Source: an uncultured Candidatus Saccharibacteria bacterium (GTDB taxonomy: Bacteria > Patescibacteriota > Saccharimonadia > Saccharimonadales > Saccharimonadaceae). From it: a stretch of 46,662 nucleotides of DNA. The stretch spans positions 1-46,662 of the forward strand of contig CARBES010000004.1 of NCBI GenBank assembly GCA_948944455.1. Reading direction: 5' to 3'. The position numbers and the translations under genes were made by a program. This document shows positions 24,946 to 32,116 of this stretch, one piece after another (within the stretch, counting starts at the first letter, position 1; each line of letters opens with the position of its first letter). Under the pieces are notes generated by a model. The model did not search any database, was not told the origin of the DNA, and saw nothing but the letters and a program-made list of their open reading frames with translations.

Positions 24946-25362
24946 ATGAAAAAGCCAAAGGGAGCCAACAATTCCGTCACTGTTAACCGTCGTGCGCATT
25001 TCGATTATCAGCTCGACGAAGAACTCTCCTGCGGCATGGTTCTCACTGGTCCAGAAGTGCGACTCATTCGTGATCATCACGTCCAGCTCAAAGGTTCATT
25101 TGTTGTAATCAAAAATAGGGAATTATGGCTAAACAACCTTACACTTGGCGCCGACACAGCCCAAAACATCAAACTCCTAGCTACAAAACGCCAAATCAGC
25201 AGCCTTCTTCGTGCTCGCCAAGACGGCTATCAACTCGTACCGGTTCGTCTGCTTGCGGGCGGTCGCCACATCAAACTCGTCATTGCCACTGGTAAGGGAA
25301 AGAAGAAGTACGACAAGCGCGAAACTATCAAAAAACGCGACCTTAATCGAGGCAAATATTAA
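24946..25362 (+). CDS. smpB: SsrA-binding protein SmpB
   Basis: Partner of tmRNA in rescuing stalled ribosomes. The 138-residue sequence has the family marks: NRRAHFDYQLDEELSCGMVLTGPEVR, LKGSFVVIKNRELWLNN, GYQLVPVRLLAGGRHIKLVIATGKGKKKYDKRE and the C-terminal tail KKRDLNRGKY that mimics the codon-anticodon helix. The central loop is somewhat shorter than usual (total about 150-160 in most bacteria). Expected to be leaderless. A palindrome begins three bases after the stop. The tmRNA gene itself is not in the window. Confidence 0.95.
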   Translation: MKKPKGANNSVTVNRRAHFDYQLDEELSCGMVLTGPEVRLIRDHHVQLKGSFVVIKNRELWLNNLTLGADTAQNIKLLATKRQISSLLRARQDGYQLVPVRLLAGGRHIKLVIATGKGKKKYDKRETIKKRDLNRGKY

Positions 25363-25364
25363 AC

Positions 25365-25381
25365 GTTGTAATTTTTACAAC
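25365..25381. repeat. GTTGTAA-TTT-TTACAAC palindrome
   Basis: A 7-bp perfect inverted repeat with a 3-nt loop right after the smpB stop and 16 bp before xth. It shares its core with 20007-20039, 39021-39041 and 13451-13473. Confidence 0.75.
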
Positions 25382-25396
25382 AATTTGGGAAATAGC

Positions 25397-26194
25397 ATGC
25401 GAATATATTCTTGGAACGTAAATGGTCTTCGTGCTGGACTTCGGCGCGGTACTTTTCAGACCTTCGTTGATTCAGAATATCCTGACATTTTTTGTCTCCA
25501 GGAAACTAAGGCCAAACCTGGCCAAGCTGAGGTCGACCTGCCAGAATACGCCGAACTATGGAATAGTGCCGAACGTCCAGGATACTCCGGTACGGCAATT
25601 TTCAGTAGAATACCACTACTTAATGAATCCAACGGTTTTTCAACCAATGTTCAAAAAAATTTCCCATGGAGTAATTGCGCGCATGGTAACCCGCTTACCG
25701 AAGGCCGTATTCAGACCGCCGAGTACCCGCGTTTTTATCTTATTAACGTCTATGTCCCGAACAGTAAACCGGACTTGTCTCGCCTTCCTGTCCGAGAAAA
25801 GATTTGGGACCCAGCTCTACTACAGTATTTAAAAGAATTAGAACAGAAAAAACCGGTCGTCGTCTGTGGCGATTTCAACGCTGCCCATACCGAAATCGAC
25901 CTTGCCCGCCCTAAACAAAATACCCATAACGCCGGTTTCACCACTGAAGAACGCCAGGGAATTACTAATCTGCTTGCCGCCGAGTTCGTCGACACTTTTC
26001 GCACGCTTCATCCTGACACTCAGCGCTATACTTGGTGGTCACACTGGGGGCACGCCCGCGCTAACAATGTTGGTTGGCGGATCGATTATTTCTTTATCTC
26101 AAAGTCGCTTCTTCCTTACCTTAAAACTGCCGAGATTCACGAAAAAATCCTCGGCTCCGACCACTGCCCAATCTCAATCGAATTGGAGTTTTAA
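25397..26194 (+). CDS. xth: Exodeoxyribonuclease III / AP endonuclease
   Basis: Base-excision repair nuclease that cleaves abasic sites. The 265-residue protein contains the metal and catalytic motifs of the ExoIII family: YSWNVNGLRAG, FCLQETKA (Glu), YSGTAIFSR, NVYVPNS, VVCGDFNAAH (Asp/Asn), WRIDYFF and GSDHCPIS (Asp/His). The ATG at 25397 starts exactly at the conserved MRIYSWN; a longer upstream frame through smpB is not meaningful. The ribosome site is weak (TTGGGAAA), so it may be read through from smpB. It is followed by the next gene after three bases. Confidence 0.95.
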   Translation: MRIYSWNVNGLRAGLRRGTFQTFVDSEYPDIFCLQETKAKPGQAEVDLPEYAELWNSAERPGYSGTAIFSRIPLLNESNGFSTNVQKNFPWSNCAHGNPLTEGRIQTAEYPRFYLINVYVPNSKPDLSRLPVREKIWDPALLQYLKELEQKKPVVVCGDFNAAHTEIDLARPKQNTHNAGFTTEERQGITNLLAAEFVDTFRTLHPDTQRYTWWSHWGHARANNVGWRIDYFFISKSLLPYLKTAEIHEKILGSDHCPISIELEF

Positions 26195-26197
26195 TCT

Positions 26198-27019
26198 ATG
26201 GCTTTTGCAACAATCGGTTCCGATCTATCCTACTGGCAAAAACAATCTAAACCACTCTTTGATGACTTAATTTGGAATATCCCCGAACAAAAAACTGGCA
26301 ATATTACTGTTATTGGTGGCAACAGCCAAAACTTTTCTGCTATTGTACGCATTTCAGAATTCCTTAACAATAACTTTCCGTTTAAAAGTGTTTCTACCAT
26401 ACTACCAGACGTTCTACGTAGTCAACTTCCACCACTCGGAAACTTATACTTTGCCCCCTCAACCAATAGTGGCTCCTTTGCAAAATCCGGAGAACTCAAC
26501 CGTTTTTTTGAAACCGCTAATTTTAGCCTAATCGCTGGCGACCTCTCAAAAAATTCCGCCACTGCTATCGCCATTACGGACGCTATTGCTCATACCATTA
26601 ACAAGGATACTGTTCATCCGTTATTGCTCACTCGCGACACTGTAGATTTACTCGCGCCCACCGCTGGACAAATCCTTGCTCATCCGCAGCTATTCCTAGT
26701 CGCTTCAATGGTGCAACTTCAAAAAGTTTTTCGTGCCGTCTACTATCCTAAAATGATCTTATTATCACAACCACTCATTTCCGTCATTGAGACACTTCAC
26801 AAATTTACTTTAACCTATCCCACTACCATTCTAACTTTCCATCAAGATAACGTTATTGTCGCGAGCCACGGCAAAGTGGCCTCTACGCATATCGTCGACA
26901 CCGAATATTCGCCAATTTCACTTTGGTCTGGACAACTCGCCGCGCGTATTGCCGCCCTCAACTTATTTAATCCCAACAAAAGTCTCGAAGCTACTACTGC
27001 TGCTGTGCTTATGCGCTAA
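26198..27019 (+). CDS. Hypothetical protein, possibly related to NAD(P)HX dehydratase/ribokinase fold
   Basis: A 273-residue soluble protein. The opening GNITVIGGNSQNFSAIVRISEFL and LIAGDLSKNSATAIAITDAIA resemble the start and an inner helix of the YjeF C-terminal (ADP-dependent NAD(P)H-hydrate dehydratase) family, as does the LLTRDTVDLLAP stretch. However, the catalytic GDGxxx segment expected before the final helix is not evident; instead the tail reads SPISLWSGQLAARIAALNLF. It could be a degenerate or repurposed member, so I leave the function open. It lies three bases after xth and is most likely co-transcribed with it. Confidence 0.55.
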   Translation: MAFATIGSDLSYWQKQSKPLFDDLIWNIPEQKTGNITVIGGNSQNFSAIVRISEFLNNNFPFKSVSTILPDVLRSQLPPLGNLYFAPSTNSGSFAKSGELNRFFETANFSLIAGDLSKNSATAIAITDAIAHTINKDTVHPLLLTRDTVDLLAPTAGQILAHPQLFLVASMVQLQKVFRAVYYPKMILLSQPLISVIETLHKFTLTYPTTILTFHQDNVIVASHGKVASTHIVDTEYSPISLWSGQLAARIAALNLFNPNKSLEATTAAVLMR

Positions 27020-27053
27020 AACACACTCGCCAACTAACGGTTCTAGCTTAACC

Positions 27054-27097
27054 TTCTTCATCCTCCCTTAGTTACTCATATGGTTAGACAACGGAGA
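27054..27097 (+). repeat. Third copy of the FISUMP-cassette 3' repeat
   Basis: This segment matches 6044-6087: the first 16 bp (TTCTTCATCCTCCCTT) are identical and the GTTAGACAACGGAG part differs at a few positions. As there, it covers the last codons, the stop and the 3' flank of a minus-strand cassette. Confidence 0.8.
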
Positions 27098-27309
27098 GAA
27101 AGACCATCCATTCTCCATGCGGTTGCAGTAAGATTTGTCGTAGTTGAGTTTAGGAATAGACGATAGGCGTTAATTGCTTGGCTACTGGCCCGGCCATTCC
27201 ATTCATTATGTTCTACCCCTATATAGCTAAGCGCCTTGAGCGTTGGGTTGGATACCCATATTATTCCGCTACGGACAAAGAAAGAGCAGTCAGTTGATCC
27301 TGGGGATAA
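27076..27309 (-). pseudogene. FISUMP/C-type-lectin-like C-terminal cassette C
   Basis: A start-less minus-strand frame opening after an in-frame TAA (27310-27312). It encodes SFFVRSGIIWVSNPTLKAL, then EWNGRASSQAINAYRLFLN, and ends GLSLRCLTI with TGA. It aligns with cassettes A and B at both ends (FVRSG, SLRCLxI) and at the inner AY position, while the remaining residues differ widely. There is no start codon with ribosome site and no promoter, so it is silent. It lies 20 kb from A and B, between the kinase-fold gene and non-coding sequence. Confidence 0.7.
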
Positions 27310-27745
27310 TTACTAAACCAATAAAAAAGCCACCAGAACATCAAGCGGTTGATATGATTCGACCTTTGATTCGTATTTTCTGTGTTATAAAAGTTAAGGC
27401 AGAAAACTTGACTCGCTATTCAGCTAGTGATAGACTGGAGATATTAACGTTTGGTCGCTACTTCTTCTTAGAAGTAGCGATTTTAATTGTAATTCGGATG
27501 AACCACAATTTTAGGGTAATCGTCATACCTCAAATCCATCCTATTCTTAAATTGCTTTGGCTCTGGTGACTTGCTAATAGGTTGGCATAGACAAAAGAAA
27601 AGATACACCCCTAGCCCTGTAGTGTTGTGAAAGTTACAATAATCTTGTCTAAAATTACCTTTCTAAATTTGTATACTATAGATGCCTACTTCTTATCAAA
27701 AAACAGAAATAATAAGCAAAATTCCATATTACATCATAAAGATGG
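27310..27745. other. Non-coding stretch with one hairpin unit
   Basis: No convincing protein frame is found here. The only clear structures are the promoter-like and terminator-like pair at 27408-27486. A GTTGTGAAAGTTACAAT sequence near 27624 is an imperfect relative of the GTTGTAA palindromes. The rest is AT-rich and may be decayed cassette DNA. Confidence 0.4.
27408..27486 (+). ncRNA. Possible promoter-terminator unit encoding a ~40-nt RNA
   Basis: TTGACT (27408-27413), 17 bp and TAGACT (27431-27436) resemble a sigma70 promoter. About 20 bp downstream lies a perfect 11-bp hairpin (27455-27480, loop TCTT) followed by TTTTAATT. If both work, a transcript of about 40 nt would be made. Expression cannot be judged, and the coincidence could be fortuitous. 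Confidence 0.3.
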
Positions 27746-27774
27746 TTGACTTTACAAAACTTCTATGTTAAAAT
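27746..27774 (+). promoter_or_regulatory. Sigma70 promoter of the CDP-alcohol phosphatidyltransferase gene
   Basis: TTGACT (27746-27751), 17 bp, TAAAAT (27769-27774), giving a leader of about 27 nt that contains GAGGAGG before the ATG. Confidence 0.8.
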
Positions 27775-27807
27775 AGAAATATTCGGCATTACAGAGGAGG
27801 GAAGGAT

Positions 27808-28446
27808 ATGAAAAAATATTTCATTGCCGATGTTCTTAGCCTCACTGAGATCGTTATGGGGCTCACCTTAATAGCAATGACTATACTGGGGACACCAGCA
27901 GATGTGGTTATCTGGGTCTTTATAGCAGGGCAGTTGTGCGATGCTTTTGACGGCATTGCCGCTCGACACTGGCCCTACCCGCCTATGGATCCGCCGTACT
28001 GGTGGCGCATCCCGCGAGTAGTGCAGTGCATCGAGCACACAAGCGATATCTTACTCATTGGTGCGCTCGCCATCTATCTGCTCACGCAAGACAGCCCGAT
28101 CGTTCGCTATCTGACGCTTTTTGGCAGCGTTGTCATCATTGTGTTCTGTATCTGGATCGAAGCCTGCATCAAGTGCCTACGATTCCAGCCACCGCTCAAC
28201 TACGAGCAACGCCGCACGCTCATCCGACGCCGACGCTATGTCTACCTGCTAGGCATCGCGATTGGCATCACTGAGCTCATTTTCTGCACTAGCTGGCCGT
28301 CCTGGCTCAAACTCACGCTCTGCTTGATTGGCGTCATAAGCGGTGTTGCACTAATGATCCTGAAATGGGATCGGCTCACCGAATCAAACGAGACTCTTCT
28401 TGTTTTTCTGCGCCGTCAGCGCTCCAAGCGTAAAAAACACCGCTAG
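27808..28446 (+). CDS. CDP-alcohol phosphatidyltransferase family membrane protein
   Basis: A 212-residue integral membrane protein with about five helices and a basic C-terminal tail (RRQRSKRKKHR). The first half of the family motif is clear in LCDAFDGIAARHW (DxxDGxxAR). The second half, normally GxxxDxxxD about eight residues later, is displaced by an insertion and reads CIEHTSDILL, so one acidic position appears replaced and the glycine missing. The family joins a CDP-activated lipid to a polyol or sugar phosphate in phospholipid synthesis. The changed motif leaves activity uncertain. The AGGAGG site and consensus promoter point to good expression; a bidirectional terminator follows. Confidence 0.75.
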   Translation: MKKYFIADVLSLTEIVMGLTLIAMTILGTPADVVIWVFIAGQLCDAFDGIAARHWPYPPMDPPYWWRIPRVVQCIEHTSDILLIGALAIYLLTQDSPIVRYLTLFGSVVIIVFCIWIEACIKCLRFQPPLNYEQRRTLIRRRRYVYLLGIAIGITELIFCTSWPSWLKLTLCLIGVISGVALMILKWDRLTESNETLLVFLRRQRSKRKKHR

Positions 28447-28478
28447 CCCATCAGTAGAAGTCACCCTTGCTCCTTAGC

Positions 28479-28516
28479 AAAAAACGACCCTCCGATGAGG
28501 GCCGTTTTCTTTTTAT
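28479..28516. terminator. Bidirectional terminator between convergent genes
   Basis: A 12-bp stem with one mismatch (AAAACGACCCTC / GAGGGCCGTTTT), loop CGAT, flanked by T-rich sequence on one side and A-rich on the other, so it can stop both the plus-strand gene and the minus-strand GT4 gene. Confidence 0.85.
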
Positions 28517-29736
28517 TTCGATTTTGTCTTCTTAAGCTCGATCGCCGTCTTGTAAACTTCTATCAATCGTTTTATCTGTGTCTTTTGTAAAACATTCTTC
28601 CGGCTCGCGAGCATAATTCTGCTCATCTCGGTCACTCGCTCCGCTGGCATGTCTTCAAGCGCCATCGCCATCGCCTCCGCCTCCGGACCGCCAGCAATCA
28701 CAAAACCACCCTGCAGAACAATTTCCATCATACATGGATCACAGAAAAACACTGGCAACCCTGTCGCCTCCGCTTCCAGCAAAGTCATCGGTTGTACATC
28801 GAAATTATATGACACCGTCACTCCTAAATGCGCTTCCGCCATCCGTTTTATAATTTTCTTTCTATCCGTCTCACCATAAAACTTCACTTTTAGATTATGC
28901 TTCTTCGCATATTTTTCCGCTCGTTTCAGAGTATTTCCATCACCATAAACGTGCAGAACATATGGTCGCTTTAGCATCTTTAGTGCGCGAAGCAACGGCA
29001 TAATCCGTTTTTCTTTAGACACGCGGCAATTCCAAATCATTTTTAAGACGTCGCCCTCTTGCATTTTGCGCGCAGCAAACTTTTCATCCACCAGCTCTTG
29101 TGAAATTCCATTCGATACTACCATAATCGGTCGCGTCACACCATAATGCTCAATCTTCTGAGCAAAATGATTCGACGGCGTAACCACCACGTCCGCGTGT
29201 TCAGCATGATTAACTACCAAACTCCACATCTTCGCCCGCGTAAAGGTTGGCGCTTGATAGTGATCACGTTTCACTTTCATCGTATGCGACAAACAACGCC
29301 CATGCGCAAAATTTAACACAGTCGCCGTCAAAAGTTTAATCGGGTGTGGCATGTTTACCGATATCGCCACATCCTCACGACCATGCTGAGTCTGCACTAG
29401 CGGCACATTGAACTTCTCCGCCAAGCGTACACCGGCGATACTACAACTCGCCTCATAATGTACGTGTACCACATCAAAATCGCCAAAATTAGGAAACTTC
29501 TCCAGTACAAAAGCTTCGACCACACTTGGCCGCATCGCAACTACTGAATCACTGATTCGAATGTATTTATGACTCGGCACATTTACGACCCCTTTTTCCT
29601 TCGCATCGAAACCTGGGCAAAACAACACAACTTCGTGCCCCATCTTTTCTAGCTCTGATTTTTGCGCACGAATCGAGGAAGCGATTCCGCCATTACCCCA
29701 TGGCGCATAGATGTCTGTAAAAATCGCAATCTTCAT
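28513..29736 (-). CDS. Glycosyltransferase family 4 (GT-B), second copy type
   Basis: A 407-residue glycosyltransferase distantly related to the one at 23501. It begins MKIAIFTDIYAPWGNGGIASS, has FDVVHVHYEASCSIAG and VPLVQTQHGRED in the acceptor domain, SNGISQEL at the hinge, MIWNCRVSKEKRIMPLLRAL and the donor-site motif VSYNFDVQPMTLLEAEATGLPVF (EX7E changed to D/Q at its first acidic position). That change is notable, since the first Glu normally contacts the donor sugar. It diverges from metK with overlapping promoter space and is expected to be leaderless. Likely role: envelope glycolipid or polysaccharide synthesis. Confidence 0.88.
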   Translation of the reverse strand: MKIAIFTDIYAPWGNGGIASSIRAQKSELEKMGHEVVLFCPGFDAKEKGVVNVPSHKYIRISDSVVAMRPSVVEAFVLEKFPNFGDFDVVHVHYEASCSIAGVRLAEKFNVPLVQTQHGREDVAISVNMPHPIKLLTATVLNFAHGRCLSHTMKVKRDHYQAPTFTRAKMWSLVVNHAEHADVVVTPSNHFAQKIEHYGVTRPIMVVSNGISQELVDEKFAARKMQEGDVLKMIWNCRVSKEKRIMPLLRALKMLKRPYVLHVYGDGNTLKRAEKYAKKHNLKVKFYGETDRKKIIKRMAEAHLGVTVSYNFDVQPMTLLEAEATGLPVFFCDPCMMEIVLQGGFVIAGGPEAEAMAMALEDMPAERVTEMSRIMLASRKNVLQKTQIKRLIEVYKTAIELKKTKSK

Positions 29737-29742
29737 ACCATA

Positions 29743-29751
29743 AGTATATCA
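29743..29751 (-). promoter_or_regulatory. Extended -10 promoter of the GT4 gene, leaderless
   Basis: On the minus strand TGATATACT ends 6 nt before the ATG at 29736. It is back-to-back with the metK -10. Confidence 0.75.
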
Positions 29752-29753
29752 CA

Positions 29754-29762
29754 TGCTATACT
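29754..29762 (+). promoter_or_regulatory. Extended -10 promoter of metK, leaderless
   Basis: TGCTATACT ends 6 nt before the metK ATG. Only 8 bp separate this hexamer from the opposing -10 hexamer. Confidence 0.75.
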
Positions 29763-29768
29763 AAGATT

Positions 29769-30758
29769 ATGGAAAACTATTCAACTTTTCGCACCGCCGA
29801 GAGCGTCTCGCCGGGGCATCCAGACAAACTTTGCGATCAGATTTCTGACGCTATCCTCGATGCATACCTTGCTCAGGATTCAAAATCTCGTGTCGCCGTC
29901 GAGGTCTGCGGTGGACATGGGCAAGTTTTTATTACCGGCGAAGTTACGTCTACCGCGAGCAATATTGACATTCCAGCGATCGTCCATCATCTCGCCGGCG
30001 ACAGCATGCAGATCACAACAAACCTCGTTGAACAAAGCCCCGAAATCGCTCAAGGCGTCGATACTGGTGGCGCTGGTGACCAGGGGATCATGATCGGCTA
30101 CGCTTGTGACGAAACTCCTGAGCTCCTGCCGGCCGAAGTCGTTTTATCGCGCCGACTCAATCAACATATCTACGCAAAACATCCTTACGATGGCAAAACC
30201 CAAGTCACTATCCGCTATAACGCACCCGACGATTTTACCGTCGAATCGGTCGTAGCCAGCTTTCAAAATGTTCCCACCGATGAGCTCCGTAAACTCGTCG
30301 AGGAGTTCATTGCCAAGCACCAGCTAAAAGGCAACCCCGAATTACACCTTAACCCAGCCGGAGATTGGAACCAAGGCGGCTTCGAGGCCGATACCGGCCT
30401 CACCGGACGCAAACTTATTGTCGATAATTACGGTCCGCGTATTCCAATTGGTGGTGGCTGTTTTTCCGGCAAAGATCCAAGCAAAGTCGATCGTTCAGCC
30501 GCTTATATGGCTCGTCGTATCGCCGTCGACTATCTCAAAAATCGCCACGCACACGAAGTCTTTGTCCGTCTCGCCTACGCGATTGGCTACGCCGAGCCGC
30601 TCGAACGCACCGTCATAATCGATGGCAGATCTGAGCAAATCGAAGGCTACGACCTTACGCCGCGTGGTATCATTGAGCATCTGAACCTGCTCCAGCCAAT
30701 CTACGAGCCAACCGCTCGTTACGGACATTTTGGTGAAGGTTTTAATTGGGACAAGTAA
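29769..30758 (+). CDS. metK: S-adenosylmethionine synthase, short form
   Basis: Makes SAM from ATP and methionine. Core motifs are intact: ESVSPGHPDKLCDQISDAILD (ATP site), GGAGDQGIMIGYACDETPELLPA, LTGRKLIVDNYG, the phosphate-binding GGGCFSGKDPSKVDRSAAY, and the C-terminal PIYEPTARYGHFGEGFNW. At 329 residues it is about 55 shorter than typical bacterial MetK (about 384). The loss lies in the loop before the QSPEIAQGVD segment, in the middle domain and at the C-terminus, which ends right after WDK. The usual STQH motif reads SFQN. Probably functional given the intact active site. A terminator follows. Confidence 0.94.
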   Translation: MENYSTFRTAESVSPGHPDKLCDQISDAILDAYLAQDSKSRVAVEVCGGHGQVFITGEVTSTASNIDIPAIVHHLAGDSMQITTNLVEQSPEIAQGVDTGGAGDQGIMIGYACDETPELLPAEVVLSRRLNQHIYAKHPYDGKTQVTIRYNAPDDFTVESVVASFQNVPTDELRKLVEEFIAKHQLKGNPELHLNPAGDWNQGGFEADTGLTGRKLIVDNYGPRIPIGGGCFSGKDPSKVDRSAAYMARRIAVDYLKNRHAHEVFVRLAYAIGYAEPLERTVIIDGRSEQIEGYDLTPRGIIEHLNLLQPIYEPTARYGHFGEGFNWDK

Positions 30759-30773
30759 TCTAGCTAGCCCACG

Positions 30774-30807
30774 AAATATCTCCGGCACATACCGGAGATA
30801 TTTTTAT
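30774..30807 (+). terminator. Terminator after metK
   Basis: A perfect 11-bp stem (AATATCTCCGG / CCGGAGATATT), loop CACATA, and a run of T to 30805. It ends metK and, by its A-rich side, may also serve the opposing membrane-protein gene. Confidence 0.9.
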
Positions 30808-31379
30808 TAGGACCTTTTGCGAGTTTTTCTTTGGCTAATCTTACGCCGCTCGTTATGCCCATCGTAGCCATATTTGCCCGTGATAGGATCACGAAATAAA
30901 AACATGTGTGGCGGGAACTTCGTCAACAGTAAATACATTGCGATAATAATCACACTAATTACAATGCTGACAACTCCACCCATTTCGCCGATCAACGGCA
31001 AAACCAAAATACCCGCAAAAGCCAAACTACACAGCAGAGCCGCCACAACAAACGAAGAAATATCGACTGGTAAAATCGGCCGTTTCGTCCAACTCGTATA
31101 AGTATAGAAGATTGCCGGGATTACTAACACTGGCACTACAAACGAGACGCTTCGCGCAATCCAATAATTCGGATTATCGCCTAGAAACCACACATCAACC
31201 AGCGTACAGCAAAATATACCCGACAAAGCAAGCTTGATATGCTCCCACGTACTTTCGTTTACAGCTGAAAAGACCGCAACAAACTTATTTTTGCCGCTCC
31301 ATGCGTACGTAAAGTGCAAAACCGAACCAATTACCGAAATCGCCACCGTTTCTAGACCTACCACCAACCAAAAATTCAT
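30807..31379 (-). CDS. Integral membrane protein, DUF6512-like
   Basis: A 190-residue membrane protein with five to six hydrophobic helices. The conserved-looking motif VIGSVLHFTYAWSGKNK followed by VNESTWEHIKLALSG is what I associate with the DUF6512 family of Firmicutes and related bacteria. The C-terminal tail (FRDPITGKYGYDGHNERRKISQRKTRKRS) is soluble and very basic. A good AAAGGAG precedes the ATG, and two TATAAT boxes lie 55-90 bp upstream on the minus strand. Function unknown. Confidence 0.7.
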   Translation of the reverse strand: MNFWLVVGLETVAISVIGSVLHFTYAWSGKNKFVAVFSAVNESTWEHIKLALSGIFCCTLVDVWFLGDNPNYWIARSVSFVVPVLVIPAIFYTYTSWTKRPILPVDISSFVVAALLCSLAFAGILVLPLIGEMGGVVSIVISVIIIAMYLLLTKFPPHMFLFRDPITGKYGYDGHNERRKISQRKTRKRS

Positions 31380-31689
31380 TTTATACTCCTTTTTGTTTTT
31401 AAAATTTTTCTCTACTTTACAGAGGTAAAACTGACATATTATAGCTATATTTCTTGTATTCCATTATAACATACCAACACAAAAGTATTTTTATAGTTTT
31501 TGGACAAAAAAACCAAAAATTAGTGAAAAAAATTTTTAAATTATTTTTTTACAGATTTTGCAAGTATTTTTCCTTCAAAATTTTTTTATTATTTTTAAAA
31601 TAATTCGTTTTTTATCAAAGTATTTTACTAATTTTGACGGTTCCAAGAAAATTTGCTCAGCATCATACACATTCTCCCGAAGAACCTAC
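31380..31689. other. Very AT-rich intergenic region
   Basis: About 310 bp of A/T-rich DNA with long T and A runs and no protein frame. It carries the minus-strand promoter elements of the DUF6512-like gene (TATAAT boxes near 31439 and 31463) and otherwise nothing I can name. Such bendable DNA upstream of the GntR operon could act as an UP element. Confidence 0.5.
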
Positions 31690-31747
31690 TTGACTTTGGG
31701 GCTCGCAAACTATATCATTGTATTAATAAATTAATACAATGATATAG
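31690..31747 (+). promoter_or_regulatory. Promoter with an overlapping 38-bp palindromic operator (GntR)
   Basis: TTGACT (31690-31695), 17 bp, TATCAT (31713-31718). A perfect inverted repeat with 18-bp arms (31710-31727 and 31730-31747) starts in the -10 box and ends three bases before the regulator's ATG. Its core TTGTATTAAT..ATTAATACAA resembles operators of YtrA-type GntR repressors, so autorepression by the downstream gene is very likely. Confidence 0.85.
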
Positions 31748-31750
31748 CCT

Positions 31751-32116
31751 ATGGATTTTCACTTTGATGACGAACGACCCATCTATATTCAACTCGTCGA
31801 ACAACTCGAGTTGTATATTATCACAGGGCATTTCCCGCCCGGAGAACGTCTACCGTCTGTCCGCGACCTCGCCAGTATCGCCAAAGTTAACCCCAACACT
31901 ATGCAACGCGCTCTCACCGAGCTCGAAGACAAACGGCTCATCATCACCGAACGCACCAACGGTAAATTCGTCACCGACGATCAAGAGTTTCTCCGCAAAC
32001 AACAGCAGCAATTCGCTCGCGAAAAAATCCAAAAGTTCCTGTCTGAGATGCAGGAGCTTGGAATTTCACGCACTGAAATTATTGAATATTTACAAAGCCT
32101 AAAAAGAAAGGATTAA
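31751..32116 (+). CDS. GntR family regulator, YtrA subfamily
   Basis: A 121-residue repressor. The winged-helix DNA-binding domain fills residues 8-75: RPIYIQLVEQLELYIITGHFPPGERLPSVRDLA, the recognition helix VNPNTMQRALTELEDKRLI and wing TERTNGKFV. Only a short helical tail for dimerisation follows, the form typical of the YtrA group, which controls adjacent ABC transporters and often responds to cell-wall stress. It precedes an ABC ATPase with no gap (stop at 32116, next start 32117) and has a large palindrome at its own promoter. Confidence 0.93.
   Translation: MDFHFDDERPIYIQLVEQLELYIITGHFPPGERLPSVRDLASIAKVNPNTMQRALTELEDKRLIITERTNGKFVTDDQEFLRKQQQQFAREKIQKFLSEMQELGISRTEIIEYLQSLKRKD

Noticed and set aside
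6044..27309. Diversity-generating retroelement (DGR) as explanation of the variable cassettes
   Set aside because: No reverse transcriptase, no template repeat and no adenine-specific substitution pattern are visible; differences between cassettes are too broad for A-to-N mutagenesis alone.
27243..27569. 108-residue plus-strand frame
   Set aside because: It crosses cassette C antisense and a strong hairpin, and has no ribosome site or recognisable sequence.
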